Assembly (NCBI GenBank): GCA_902621725.1
Contig: CACNND010000001.1
Span: forward strand, 147,726-211,725
Direction: 5' to 3'
DNA: 64,000 bases
From: an uncultured Alphaproteobacteria bacterium
Lineage (GTDB): Bacteria > Pseudomonadota > Alphaproteobacteria > HIMB59 > GCA-002718135
This document shows, piece by piece, positions 8,784 to 20,797 of this stretch; position 1 is the first letter of the stretch, and every line of letters begins with the position of its first letter. The notes under the pieces were generated by a model. It searched no databases. It was not told the DNA's origin and was given only the letters and a program-made list of their open reading frames with translations. A program made the translations under genes and the position numbers.

Positions 8784-9629
8784 TTATGCACCCCAAACAT
8801 AAACGCAGACAAACAAGAACAGCCAAACTACATCAACAAAGTGCCAGTACCATGCTGCAGCTTCTAATCCAAAATGTCTATCTGGAGTAAAATGATTTTT
8901 ATAAACACGATACAAACAAACAGCTAGAAATGCTGTTCCAACCATTACATGAAATCCATGAAAACCAGTAGCCATATAAAATACTGATGGATATATTCCG
9001 TCAGTAAAACTAAAATAATGATGAGCTGCCTCATAATATTCTACACCCTGCATAAATGAGAAGAAAATTCCGAGACCAACAGTACACCATAATGCCTGAA
9101 TGGCTTGATCTCTATGACCTTCTCTAACAGCATGGTGAGCCCACGTACAAGTAGTACCTGACATTAATAATATTAATGTATTTAAAAAAGGAACATCAAG
9201 CGGATCAAATGTTTTGATACCTTCTGGTGGCCAAATTCCAACAGCACCATTACTATCAAAAGTTTCAGAGAATTCTTCTATAGGTAATTTAGGTGTTAAA
9301 CTTGCATCAAAAAAAGCCCAGAAAAAGGCAACAAAGAACATTACTTCTGATGCAATAAAAAGTGCCATTCCATATCTTAGTCCCAGTTCCACAACAGGTG
9401 TATGAACCTTTTGAAAAGTTGACTCTTTGATTACGTCTCTCCACCATAAAAACATAATAGTTAACAAACCAATTGTACCAAGAATAAGAAGCCAAGAAGT
9501 TCCATAATGCATATAAAATACAAGACCAGCAGCCATTGCGAGACCAGCTATTGATGATAAAAATGGAAGTGGGCTTGGATCAACTAAGTGATATGGATGT
9601 TTCTGCCCTGTTGTTGATTTATTAGCCAT
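8784..9629 (-). CDS. coxC: Cytochrome c oxidase subunit III
   Basis: A 281-residue polytopic membrane protein with about seven helices. Diagnostic blocks are KHPYHLVDPSPLP at the start, FWAFFDASL, LMSGTTCTWAHHA, GVEYYEA and the end WHFVDVVWLFLF. Subunit III supports proton uptake and stability of the aa3-type oxidase. It lies 3 bases after ctaG and abuts surf1. The final codons also contain an out-of-frame ATG and GTG that may be the intended surf1 starts (see surf1). Confidence 0.97.
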   Translation of the reverse strand: MANKSTTGQKHPYHLVDPSPLPFLSSIAGLAMAAGLVFYMHYGTSWLLILGTIGLLTIMFLWWRDVIKESTFQKVHTPVVELGLRYGMALFIASEVMFFVAFFWAFFDASLTPKLPIEEFSETFDSNGAVGIWPPEGIKTFDPLDVPFLNTLILLMSGTTCTWAHHAVREGHRDQAIQALWCTVGLGIFFSFMQGVEYYEAAHHYFSFTDGIYPSVFYMATGFHGFHVMVGTAFLAVCLYRVYKNHFTPDRHFGLEAAAWYWHFVDVVWLFLFVCVYVWGA

Positions 9630-9632
9630 TGG

Positions 9633-10148
9633 TTATTCTATATATTTAAAAAAGGTATATGACAATGTTATCTCTTCGACATCTTTCATTGTTGGATCTT
9701 CATTAATTGAAGGGTCTATATAAAACACAACCGGCATTTCAACTGTTTCACCAGGTTTTAAAGCTTGCTTTTCAAAACAAAAACACTGTGTTTTAATAAA
9801 ATACGGGCCAACCTTTTCTGGTAAAACATTAAATGTCGCAGTTCCAATTGTTTCAACGTCAGATTGATTTGTAGCTTTATAGTTAACAAGTTTATTTTCA
9901 CCAACCTTAAATATAATATTTTCTGGTGCGGTGAATGTCCAATTTATACTATCATTAACATCGGCATTAAATTTAAGATTAATATCTCTTTCTAAAATTG
10001 ATGATGAGAGGAACTCAGATGTACTTGTCTTACCACCATAACCAGTAACACGACAGAATAAGTCATATAAAGGTACCGAAAAAGCAACTAAAGTTATCAT
10101 TGTTAAAACAATTAATGATAATCCTAAGGCTGTTCTAGTATTTGTCAT
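9633..10148 (-). CDS. ctaG: Cytochrome c oxidase copper-assembly protein CtaG/Cox11
   Basis: A 171-residue protein with one N-terminal membrane anchor (about residues 8-28) and a periplasmic Ig-like domain. The copper-binding motif CFCF has Cys122 and Cys124; the third conserved Cys is at 32 just after the helix (YDLFCRVTGYGG). It delivers copper to the CuB site of CoxA. Its ATG overlaps the stop of the small coxF-like gene by one base (TAATG), implying translational coupling. Confidence 0.96.
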   Translation of the reverse strand: MTNTRTALGLSLIVLTMITLVAFSVPLYDLFCRVTGYGGKTSTSEFLSSSILERDINLKFNADVNDSINWTFTAPENIIFKVGENKLVNYKATNQSDVETIGTATFNVLPEKVGPYFIKTQCFCFEKQALKPGETVEMPVVFYIDPSINEDPTMKDVEEITLSYTFFKYIE

Positions 10149-10255
10149 TATACTCCAAAAATATTAGCCTTAAATAGAGTCCACAAATAAAAGAATGCGA
10201 CAATGCAAAGTAGAATAATTAAAGTAATAATATTTTTTCTTCTTCTATTTTTCAT
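10148..10255 (-). CDS. CoxF-like 35-residue membrane protein of the cox operon
   Basis: Between ctaB and ctaG the minus strand encodes a 35-residue frame from ATG at 10253-10255 to TAA at 10148-10150. It has a basic N-terminus (MKNRRRKN) and a single hydrophobic helix (ITLIILLCIVAFFYLWTLF). It overlaps the ctaB stop as ATGA and the ctaG start as TAATG, so it fills the gap exactly. Alphaproteobacterial cox operons carry a similar tiny single-helix protein here, annotated as CoxF or hypothetical; assignment is by position and topology. Function is unknown, possibly oxidase assembly. Confidence 0.75.
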   Translation of the reverse strand: MKNRRRKNIITLIILLCIVAFFYLWTLFKANIFGV

Positions 10256-11172
10256 CTTAGTACCACATGATCAATCAACAATGCTGAGAATAAACTGAAT
10301 AAATAAAGAATTGAAATTGCAAAAAATTTTAACCCTTCAGAATTTGGAATTGATTTTTTTTCTCTAGATTTTTTTAACTTTAAAGAACTATTAAATAATA
10401 ATAAATTTAATATAGTAACTATAGTTAAGTATATTATTCCAACATTTCTATCTAAGTATGGAAGATAACTCGATAAAATTAATATTACAGCATAATAAAC
10501 AATCTGTTTTTTTGTATCTTCAATGCTACTTACATTTGGTAACATTGGCACATTAGCATTTTTATAATCATTATATCTATATACGGATAGGGCCCAAAAA
10601 TGAGGTGGGGTCCAAAAAAATATAATTACAAATAAACTAATTGGTAAGAAATATAATTCAGGAACAACTGCTGTCCATCCAATAATTGGTGGAATTGCTC
10701 CTGCTGCTCCTCCAATAACTATATTTAATGAAGTTGTTCGTTTAAGCCAAAATGTATAGATAAATATATAAAAAAGTATTGTAAAAAGAAGTAAACTCGT
10801 TGCTAATGAATTTGAGAACCATTGCATCAAAATTAAAGAAATAGTCCCTGTTAATATCCCTACAACTAAAGCTTCATTTTTAGAAACTATTCCAAGTGGA
10901 ATTGGTCTTAGTTTTGTTCTTTCCATAGTTTTATCTATATCTTCATCGAACCACATATTGATTGCTGCCGAAGAACCAGCTCCTAATGCAATAGCAACTA
11001 TTATAAGAAAACTATTTAGTAATGTTATCTGCCCAGGTGCCAAAAACATTCCAACAAACGCAGTAAAAATAACCAAGGACATAACTCTTGGTTTCATTAG
11101 CTCGTAATAACCTTTAAATTTTCTTAAAAGAAAATTATTGCTATAACCAGCTTTTAAGGATTTAGCATCCAC
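10252..11172 (-). CDS. ctaB: Protoheme IX farnesyltransferase (heme O synthase)
   Basis: A 306-residue UbiA-superfamily membrane enzyme that adds a farnesyl chain to heme b to give heme O, the precursor of heme a. The prenyl-diphosphate motif NMWFDEDIDKTMERT and the downstream RPIPLG are diagnostic, and FWTPPHFWALSVYRYNDY is the second conserved loop. About nine hydrophobic segments are visible. It follows coxA by 5 bases and overlaps the small coxF-like gene by 4. Confidence 0.97.
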   Translation of the reverse strand: MDAKSLKAGYSNNFLLRKFKGYYELMKPRVMSLVIFTAFVGMFLAPGQITLLNSFLIIVAIALGAGSSAAINMWFDEDIDKTMERTKLRPIPLGIVSKNEALVVGILTGTISLILMQWFSNSLATSLLLFTILFYIFIYTFWLKRTTSLNIVIGGAAGAIPPIIGWTAVVPELYFLPISLFVIIFFWTPPHFWALSVYRYNDYKNANVPMLPNVSSIEDTKKQIVYYAVILILSSYLPYLDRNVGIIYLTIVTILNLLLFNSSLKLKKSREKKSIPNSEGLKFFAISILYLFSLFSALLIDHVVLR

Positions 11173-11177
11173 GTAAA

Positions 11178-13587
<2,410 letters not shown>

Positions 13588-13685
13588 CTTAATTATTCAT
13601 TGTATACACTAATAAATAAATTATTCAGTAAATTAACCAGCAATTTAGTGGCAAAATTCTAGGACAGGTTGTCGCTCATTATATT

Positions 13686-14417
13686 TTACTCAATAACCGA
13701 TTGAATAGAAAAAATTGCAGCTGTAGTTGCAGTGTCTGATCGTAAAATCCTTTTTCCCAAAGAGACTGATATACATGAAGACAAAGAAGAGATAGTTCTT
13801 CGTTCCTTTTCAGAAAAACCACCTTCAGGTCCAATAATGACAGACCATTTTTTGTATTTTTTTGTTTCATTAATTAATGCATTGTAAATAGTTGGTAAAT
13901 TTTCATTTCCTTCGTCACAAAATACTAACCCTCTATCAGATGGAAAATTTTCAACTAAATCATCTAGTTTAATTGTTTTTTCTAAAGTCGGTATTGACAA
14001 TCTCTCTGATTGTTCTGATGCTTCAATAATATTTAATTCGAAATTTTTAAAATTTATTTTTGATTGATTTGTATATTCTGTCAAAATTGGAATAAATCTA
14101 GAGATTCCAAGTTCGGTAGCTTTTTGAATGGTGATATTCATTCTATAAGATTTGAGGGGAGCAAATATTAGCCATAAATCAGATTCTTGAGGAATATCTC
14201 TCAATTTGTTTTGTATTTGTAAAACAATGTTATCTCTATTGATAGAAATTACTTTAGATAACCATTCACCTGTCAAACCATCGAATAAATTTATGTAATC
14301 TTCTTTTTTGATTCTAAGAACATTTTTCAAAAAGTGGTGTTGCTTATTTTTTATATAAACTAAAATATTGGCTGATAATTTTTTTGATACAAATAATCGT
14401 GTTTTAGACATTTTCAT
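13686..14417 (-). CDS. rsmE: 16S rRNA (uracil-1498-N3)-methyltransferase
   Basis: A SPOUT-class methyltransferase of about 243 residues. The signature IIGPEGGFSEKE, followed by SVSLGKRILRSDTA, is the SAM-binding deep knot of RsmE. The N-terminal PUA-like domain contains HHFLKNVLR. GTG (14420), ATG (14417) and ATG (14411) are all possible starts with no clear Shine-Dalgarno; the central ATG is chosen. Only 35 bases separate it from the divergent ubiA gene, so the promoters must overlap. Confidence 0.94.
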   Translation of the reverse strand: MKMSKTRLFVSKKLSANILVYIKNKQHHFLKNVLRIKKEDYINLFDGLTGEWLSKVISINRDNIVLQIQNKLRDIPQESDLWLIFAPLKSYRMNITIQKATELGISRFIPILTEYTNQSKINFKNFELNIIEASEQSERLSIPTLEKTIKLDDLVENFPSDRGLVFCDEGNENLPTIYNALINETKKYKKWSVIIGPEGGFSEKERRTISSLSSCISVSLGKRILRSDTATTAAIFSIQSVIE

Positions 14418-14452
14418 CACAATAGTTTAGAATTATAACATTATATTCATAT

Positions 14453-15316
14453 ATGTGGGATAACTTAGTTGTAAAAAAAATATTTGATTACTGTGAGTTA
14501 ATCAGACTTAACAAACCTATTGGCTTCCTTCTATTAATGTGGCCTTGCTGGTTTGGTTTAGCATTATTAAAAATAGAAACTTCTAAACTATTTTTTTGGT
14601 ATTTACTTTTTTTTATTGGTTCTTTTTTAATGAGAAGTGCAGGTTGTATAATTAATGACATCATCGATATTGATTTTGATCAAAAAGTTACACGTACCAA
14701 ATTTAGACCTTTAGCATCTAAGAAAATTTCTATTACTGAATCCATATTATTATTAACTATACTATTGGTAATTAGTTTTTTTATTCTCCTCGAGTTTAAT
14801 TTTAATTCTATCGTATTGGGTTTGTTAAGTATGCCATTTGTGATTTTATATCCTTTTATGAAAAGAATAACTTACTTCCCACAGCTATTCCTTGGAATTA
14901 TTTTTAGTTGGGGTGTGCTAATAGTTTCAATGCAATTTAATACACATATTACTTTTGATTTTCTTTTATTATATTTTGTATGTATTTTTTGGACATTAGC
15001 ATATGATACGATTTATGCCTATCAAGATAGGTCAGATGATGTTTTAAATAAAATCAAATCTACTGCAGTTTATTTCGATAAGAATGGTAAAAGATTTGTT
15101 CAAACATGCTATCTTATTATCTTAATCATATTGTCTTATTTTGTATGGAATTCCTCAAATTTTTTACTTAGTTTAATTATTATAGCCACTATCGCAATTT
15201 GTACGTATATAGCAATTCAGAAATGGGATATAAAATCACCTTTAAGTTCAAATTATTATTTCAGACAAAATAATATTTTTGCAATTATGTTATTTTTACT
15301 TTTACATACATTTTAA
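14453..15316 (+). CDS. ubiA: 4-hydroxybenzoate polyprenyltransferase
   Basis: A 287-residue membrane prenyltransferase that joins 4-hydroxybenzoate to the ubiquinone side chain. Both Asp-rich motifs are seen: NDIIDIDFDQKVTRTKFRPL and YDTIYAYQDRSDD. The early RLNKPIGFLLLMWPCWFGL is typical of UbiA rather than heme O synthase. The stop shares a base with the msbA ATG (TAATG), so it is transcribed with the lipid A genes downstream although the pathway differs. Confidence 0.95.
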   Translation: MWDNLVVKKIFDYCELIRLNKPIGFLLLMWPCWFGLALLKIETSKLFFWYLLFFIGSFLMRSAGCIINDIIDIDFDQKVTRTKFRPLASKKISITESILLLTILLVISFFILLEFNFNSIVLGLLSMPFVILYPFMKRITYFPQLFLGIIFSWGVLIVSMQFNTHITFDFLLLYFVCIFWTLAYDTIYAYQDRSDDVLNKIKSTAVYFDKNGKRFVQTCYLIILIILSYFVWNSSNFLLSLIIIATIAICTYIAIQKWDIKSPLSSNYYFRQNNIFAIMLFLLLHTF

Positions 15317-17064
15317 TGTCTTCAGATAAAAAACAATCAGTTACTTCAAGAATAGTTTTTCATTATTTAATGAGTCATAAACTCAAAATAATATTAGCTT
15401 TATTTATGATGGTTATATCAGCAGCAGCAACAGGTTTGCATGCTTGGTTAGTAAGACCTGCACTTGATGAAGTCTTAATCAAAGGGAATAAAGAAATGTT
15501 ATTTTTAATTCCAATTGCAATTATTATAGTGACGCTATGTAAAGGATTGGCAACATATACTCACTCTTATCAAATGAGTAAGGTTGCACATTCTATTATT
15601 GCAAAACTTCAAACTCAGATGTTTGAAAAACTCATGTATTTGAATATGAAATTTTATAATGATTCTAAGTCAGGTAATTTAATTTCAAGACTCATCAATG
15701 ATACTTACTATTTAAGACTTGCAATAGTTAAATCTGTAACAGGAATTATAAAAGATGTTTTAGTAATTATTTTTTTACTTGGTAATATGTTTTACCAAAG
15801 CTGGACCCTAACTCTTTTTGCTTTTTTTGCATTCCCTTTAGCAATCTGGCCCATAAGAAAAATTGGAAAGAGTATAAGAAAAATTACTTACACTATTCAA
15901 AACGAAATTGCAGTTTTTTCGAATGTATTAGCTGAGAGCATTAAAGGTATTAGACAAGTAAAAGCATACTCAAGAGAGAACTATGAAAAACAAAGAGCTT
16001 TTGAAACAATTAGTTTCATTCAAAAATATTTTACAAAATCTGCTTTTATTAGCAATCGCTTAAGCCCTTTAATGGAATTTATTGGAAGTTTAGCTGTAGC
16101 ATTATCAATTTATGCTGGAGGTGTTTTTGTCTTAAACGAAAATATGACAACAGGTCAATTTATGAGTTTTTTAGTAAGTCTTCTTCTGGCTTATCAACCG
16201 GTAAAGGCACTTGGCAATTTAAACATTAGTGTCCAGGAAGGCCTAGCAGGAGCCGAGAGAATATTTAAACTTTTAGATACAAGCGAAAAAAATATGGAAA
16301 ATATTTCTACAAAAAAAACTATAGATCTAGATGGAGACATTGTTTTTAAAGATGTTTCATTTGCGTATAACGATAATACAGTGCTTGATAAAATAAGTTT
16401 AAGAATACCAAAAGGAAAAAAAGTTGCATTAGTTGGCTTATCAGGTTCTGGTAAATCGACGATAGCAAATATAATTTTACGATTATATGATAATTATTCA
16501 GGCTCCATACTAATTAATTCTAATAATATAAAAGAACTTGGTCTGACAGATATAAGAAAAAGTGTTTCAATAGTAACACAAGAAACAATATTGTTTAATG
16601 AGAGTATATTTAATAATATTAAATATGGAAACCTTGAAGCAACTGATGAAGAGATTAGATTAGTTGCTAAAAATGCTGGAGTGAGTAGTTTTTCTGAAGA
16701 ATTGGATCAAAAACTACACACTGTTATCGGGGAAAACGGAATAAAATTATCAGGTGGACAACGACAAAGAATTGCTATCGCCCGAGCTCTAATAAAAGAT
16801 GCACCACTTTTAATTATGGATGAAGCTACATCTTCTCTAGATAACATTACTGAAAATAAGATTCATGAAACAATAAATAATCTTATGAATAATAAAACCA
16901 AATTAATAATTGCACATAGATTAAGCACAATAGAAGACGCGGACATTATCTACGTTTTAGATAAAGGCAAAGTTGAAAGTCAAGGATCGCATGAAGAGTT
17001 AATTTCAAAATCAACTATTTATAAAAAATTACAACTACGAGAACAGTTGGAAAATGAGTTTTAA
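15316..17064 (+). CDS. msbA: MsbA-type lipid A exporter (ABC half-transporter)
   Basis: A 582-residue fusion of a six-helix exporter domain (residues 20-320) and an ATPase domain. Walker A is GLSGSGKST at 374-382, followed by LSGGQRQRIAIARA and the Walker B LLIMDEATSSLD. Fused architecture and the neighbouring waaA, lpxK and lpxL point to flipping of core-lipid A across the inner membrane as a homodimer. Its end overlaps the DUF374 acyltransferase by 11 bases. General multidrug export is the alternative, but context argues against it. Confidence 0.9.
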   Translation: MSSDKKQSVTSRIVFHYLMSHKLKIILALFMMVISAAATGLHAWLVRPALDEVLIKGNKEMLFLIPIAIIIVTLCKGLATYTHSYQMSKVAHSIIAKLQTQMFEKLMYLNMKFYNDSKSGNLISRLINDTYYLRLAIVKSVTGIIKDVLVIIFLLGNMFYQSWTLTLFAFFAFPLAIWPIRKIGKSIRKITYTIQNEIAVFSNVLAESIKGIRQVKAYSRENYEKQRAFETISFIQKYFTKSAFISNRLSPLMEFIGSLAVALSIYAGGVFVLNENMTTGQFMSFLVSLLLAYQPVKALGNLNISVQEGLAGAERIFKLLDTSEKNMENISTKKTIDLDGDIVFKDVSFAYNDNTVLDKISLRIPKGKKVALVGLSGSGKSTIANIILRLYDNYSGSILINSNNIKELGLTDIRKSVSIVTQETILFNESIFNNIKYGNLEATDEEIRLVAKNAGVSSFSEELDQKLHTVIGENGIKLSGGQRQRIAIARALIKDAPLLIMDEATSSLDNITENKIHETINNLMNNKTKLIIAHRLSTIEDADIIYVLDKGKVESQGSHEELISKSTIYKKLQLREQLENEF

Positions 17065-17725
17065 AAAAAAAATTTTTAAATTTTCCATATTTCAAAAAAT
17101 TTTGGCATTTATAGGTTACCTATATATTTTATTCGTATGTTACACTTCTAAAATACAAATTATAAACTCTGAGTTACCAGAAAAATTGTGGAGAGAGAAT
17201 AAACCTTTTATTTTAGCATTTTGGCATGGTCAATTGATGATGATAGGATATGTATGGAAAAGTAAAGCAGTTTTAAATATGTTAGCATCTAGTCATAGTG
17301 ATGGTCGTTTTGGTGCATACATTGCAGGTCATTTTAATTTAAAAAATGTTTCTATAATGTCAAAAAATAAATCACCTTCATTAAGAAAAGTATTTAAAAT
17401 TTTAAAAGATAAAAATTATATCGGTATTACTCCTGACGGACCAAGAGGACCAAATAAGAAAGTCTCAGAAGGTATTATAAAAATTGCAGTACATTCTCAA
17501 GTCCCAATTATACCACTTGGTTTTGCTTCAAATAAAAATCTTAAACTTAAATCTTGGGACTCATTTTTAATAACATATCCATTTTCAAAATGTAGATTTG
17601 TCTGGGGTGAGCCAATTATTATTCCTTCTTCTACAAAAGATAATAATTTAGACAAATATAAGAATTTCTTGGAAGAAAAAATTAATGATTGCATTAAATC
17701 AGCAGAAAAAAATCTTAATGCTTAG
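17054..17725 (+). CDS. DUF374 lysophospholipid-acyltransferase family protein
   Basis: A 223-residue protein with an N-terminal membrane helix. Acyltransferase-like motifs are FWHGQLMM (catalytic His region), SSHSDGRFG and ITPDGPRGPNKK, which define DUF374. In many Proteobacteria this gene sits between msbA and waaA, as here, and is presumed to act on lipid A, but I know of no settled activity. It overlaps msbA by 11 bases and waaA by 8. Confidence 0.87.
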   Translation: MSFKKKIFKFSIFQKILAFIGYLYILFVCYTSKIQIINSELPEKLWRENKPFILAFWHGQLMMIGYVWKSKAVLNMLASSHSDGRFGAYIAGHFNLKNVSIMSKNKSPSLRKVFKILKDKNYIGITPDGPRGPNKKVSEGIIKIAVHSQVPIIPLGFASNKNLKLKSWDSFLITYPFSKCRFVWGEPIIIPSSTKDNNLDKYKNFLEEKINDCIKSAEKNLNA

Positions 17726-18938
17726 AATATATCAGATACTCAGTACTCTTCTCATACCTATAATCATTTTAAATATATTTGTTCGCATCTATAGAAAAAA
17801 AGAAGATAGACTGAGATTTATTGAAAGGTTTGGAAAACCAACGGTTAAAAAAAATAGTGAGAAGAAAATTTTATGGATACACGCAGCAAGTATTGGCGAG
17901 TTTAAATCTTCAGATTTAATTATAGAACGATATCATAATGTATTTGATATTTTAGTGACTACAACAACAAAATCTTCAGCGGATTATATTAAGGAGTATT
18001 ATAAAAATAAAATCATCCATCAGTATATCCCATTTGATGTGTCTCAATGGTGTTCAAGATTTTTAAACTTTTGGAAACCAAATTTGATTTTATGGATAGA
18101 GTCAGATATTTGGCCAAATATGATTAATAAAATTAGAGATAGAAATATCAATTGTTTGTATTTAAATGCAAGAATTTCTCCAACTTCTTTTAAAAAATGG
18201 AAAAATACAAAAAATCTCTACAGAAATGCTTTAAAGAGTTTTAATAAAATTTTTGCACAAAGCAAAGATGACAAAAAAAGAATTCAAGAATTAACAAACT
18301 TACAAATTGACTATATTGGAAATTTAAAATTAGCTAAGAATAAAAACAATTCTTCAATAAATAAAGATCAAACAAGTACAATCATGATTGCAAGTACTCA
18401 TTCAAATGAAGAGAAAGAGATAATTAAATGTATTAAAAAAACAATTCGTGAATTTAATCTAAAAATTTTCCTTGCGCCAAGACATCCAGAAAGAATAGGA
18501 ACAATTAAACAAGAATTAAATAAAGAAGGATTCAATATTTCTTTAGAATCACAAAAAGAATATAAAGAAAATAATATCGTAATAATTGATAGGTTTGGAA
18601 AATTAGATCAATATTTTAAAATTAGTGATTTAGTTATTTTAGGTGGTTCTTTTTTAAAAAATATTGGTGGACATAACCCTATAGAGCCTGCAAGTTATGG
18701 TTGTGCTATTATTAGCGGTAATTATGTTGATAATTGGACTAATATTTATGAAGATATGGTAAAAGCAAATTCATGTATAATTGTAAATAAGTTTGAAGAT
18801 ATTAATGTAAAAATGAAAGACTTACTAAAAAATGATTTAGAAATCAAAAAAATTCAAGCAAATGCACTTGAGTTTTCTAATAGATCTTTCTTTGAAAAAG
18901 AAAAGCTTTTCAAATATATCGAAAAATATTTTAATTAA
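17718..18938 (+). CDS. waaA: 3-deoxy-D-manno-octulosonic acid transferase
   Basis: Starting at ATG 17718 gives 406 residues with an N-terminal membrane anchor (MLRIYQILSTLLIPIIILNI); an upstream ATG at 17685 would extend further into the DUF374 gene. Family blocks are IHAASIGEFKS, WIESDIWPN, NARISPTSFKKW, LAPRHPER and the donor-site GGHNPIEPASYG. It transfers Kdo to lipid IVA in the inner leaflet. Directly followed by lpxK with no gap. Confidence 0.94.
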   Translation: MLRIYQILSTLLIPIIILNIFVRIYRKKEDRLRFIERFGKPTVKKNSEKKILWIHAASIGEFKSSDLIIERYHNVFDILVTTTTKSSADYIKEYYKNKIIHQYIPFDVSQWCSRFLNFWKPNLILWIESDIWPNMINKIRDRNINCLYLNARISPTSFKKWKNTKNLYRNALKSFNKIFAQSKDDKKRIQELTNLQIDYIGNLKLAKNKNNSSINKDQTSTIMIASTHSNEEKEIIKCIKKTIREFNLKIFLAPRHPERIGTIKQELNKEGFNISLESQKEYKENNIVIIDRFGKLDQYFKISDLVILGGSFLKNIGGHNPIEPASYGCAIISGNYVDNWTNIYEDMVKANSCIIVNKFEDINVKMKDLLKNDLEIKKIQANALEFSNRSFFEKEKLFKYIEKYFN

Positions 18939-19937
18939 ATGCTTAAAGCTCCTAAATTTTGGTATAAAAAAAATGACACATATTTATCGAACTCTTTATA
19001 TCCACTTTCATTGCTGTTTAGATTTGGAACAAAATTAAGAAATTTTATTAGCAGAAAATCATCCTCTAGCATTCCAGTAATTTGCATTGGGAATATAGTG
19101 GTTGGAGGAGCTGGTAAAACGCCAGTTGCTTTAAAAATTGGAAATTTATTAAAACTTAATGGATATAATCCTCATTTTGTTTCAAGGGGATATGGAGGTG
19201 TTGAAACATCTAATGTTCTTGTTAAAGAATGGCACTCTGCAAAAAGTGTTGGTGACGAATCTTTATTGCTAGCTGAAGTTGCACCAACTTGGATTGGTCA
19301 AGATAGAAATAAATCTTTTATTTTAGCTAAAGAAAAAGGTGCCGATTGTATAATTATGGATGATGGATTTCAAAATCCAGCTCTTCAAAAAGATTTTTCA
19401 ATTATAGTAATTAATGGAGAACAGGGCTTTGGAAATAAAAGGGTAATTCCTTCTGGCCCTCTTAGAGAGAGTATATCAAGTGGTATTTCTAGAGCAAATC
19501 TTGTAATCGTAATTGGAGAAATATCCCAAGATGTAAAAGATAAAATTCCCAGCACTGTCCCTATTATTCACGCTAAATTTCAAATAAGTACAGATAATAA
19601 AATATATAAAAATCAAAAAGTGACAGCTTTTGCAGGTATTGCTTATCCTGAGAAATTTTATAATTCACTTTCTGAACAAGGTGCTATCTTAGAAAAAAAA
19701 ATTAGCTATCCTGATCATCATATTTTTGATGAAAATGATATGTTAAATTTAGCAGAAAATGCAAATCTTACTCAATCAGTATTAGTTACTACAAAAAAAG
19801 ATTTTGTTAGAATTCCTAAATCATATCGATCTTTAGTAAGCACTTTGAATGGGGAAATTAAATTTGAAGATGAAAATCTACTTAAAGAAATATTAAGTAA
19901 TATTTTAGAGAATAAAATAAATGATGTAGCATCATGA
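18939..19937 (+). CDS. lpxK: Tetraacyldisaccharide 4'-kinase
   Basis: A 332-residue membrane-associated P-loop kinase that phosphorylates the 4' position of the lipid A disaccharide. Walker A is VGGAGKTP at about residues 55-62; the metal/acceptor motif IIMDDGFQNP and the GPLRES loop are both present. The start codon follows the waaA stop immediately. It overlaps lpxL by 4 bases. Confidence 0.96.
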   Translation: MLKAPKFWYKKNDTYLSNSLYPLSLLFRFGTKLRNFISRKSSSSIPVICIGNIVVGGAGKTPVALKIGNLLKLNGYNPHFVSRGYGGVETSNVLVKEWHSAKSVGDESLLLAEVAPTWIGQDRNKSFILAKEKGADCIIMDDGFQNPALQKDFSIIVINGEQGFGNKRVIPSGPLRESISSGISRANLVIVIGEISQDVKDKIPSTVPIIHAKFQISTDNKIYKNQKVTAFAGIAYPEKFYNSLSEQGAILEKKISYPDHHIFDENDMLNLAENANLTQSVLVTTKKDFVRIPKSYRSLVSTLNGEIKFEDENLLKEILSNILENKINDVAS

Positions 19938-20797
19938 AAAATATAATTTATTTTTTCGAATATATTATAGTTTTTTTAATATTTTTTTTATTTAAAATTT
20001 TACCATTAAATATATCGGCTAAATTTGCTTCTTTTTTGTTTAGCGCTTTTGGTAAATTATCTGGTGCAAATAAGACTGCAATTAAAAATTGTAAATATGT
20101 ATTTCCTAATATGAAAGAGGAGGAAGTTAAAAGTATAGTTAAAAAAAGTTGGGATAATCTCGGAAGAACAATTTCTGAAATTCCTAGATTAAACTATTTA
20201 TTTGATAAAAAAAAAATAAAGTACAATAAAATTGAAAATATCGAAAATTTAATTAAAAATAATTCCCAAGGAATCTTTATATGTATTCATCAGTCTAATT
20301 GGGAAGTTGTAGTACCTAGTTTAGATAGAATTGGTATAAATCTAGGTGCAGTATATAGACATATTAATAATCATTTTTTAGATAAATTATTATTAAAAAT
20401 TAGAACAAATTCGCTTGTATCTTCTAAAAGTTTTTATACTCCAAAAGGAAAAAAAAGTGCAAAAGATATTACTGAAGCTTTAAGAAACTCTTTATCATTG
20501 TTGGTTGTAATTGATCAAAAAGATTCTTCTGGTGAAGAAGTTTTATTTTTTAAACGTAAAGTTAAAACACAAACAGGTTTTTTAAAACTAGCCAGAAAAT
20601 ATAAATTACCAATAATCCCAATTAAAAATAAAAGAATTGATAATGGAAAAATCGAGCTAACCTTTCTTGAGCCTTTTTATCATAATGATGTAAATATCAG
20701 TGATAATCAAATGATGGAAACGATACATCATAAAATAGAAGATTGGATTAAATCAAATCCCTCTCAATGGTTCTGGCAACACAAGAGATTTAGTTAA
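19934..20797 (+). CDS. lpxL: Lipid A late acyltransferase (LpxL/HtrB family)
   Basis: A 287-residue protein with one N-terminal membrane helix. The catalytic HX4E motif is HQSNWE, followed by VYRHINN, VIDQKDSSGEE and the C-terminal NPSQWFWQHKRF that ends this family. It adds a secondary acyl chain to Kdo-lipid A. LpxL and LpxM cannot be told apart from sequence alone. It overlaps lpxK by 4 bases and the convergent xseA by 8. Confidence 0.9.
   Translation: MKNIIYFFEYIIVFLIFFLFKILPLNISAKFASFLFSAFGKLSGANKTAIKNCKYVFPNMKEEEVKSIVKKSWDNLGRTISEIPRLNYLFDKKKIKYNKIENIENLIKNNSQGIFICIHQSNWEVVVPSLDRIGINLGAVYRHINNHFLDKLLLKIRTNSLVSSKSFYTPKGKKSAKDITEALRNSLSLLVVIDQKDSSGEEVLFFKRKVKTQTGFLKLARKYKLPIIPIKNKRIDNGKIELTFLEPFYHNDVNISDNQMMETIHHKIEDWIKSNPSQWFWQHKRFS

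Noticed and set aside
9214-9495. Small frames on both strands inside coxC
   Set aside because: They are shadows of a highly conserved gene, without recognisable domains or initiation signals.
13588-13685. A tRNA or small RNA before coxB
   Set aside because: No cloverleaf, T-loop or terminator hairpin could be drawn; it is read as a leader/promoter region.
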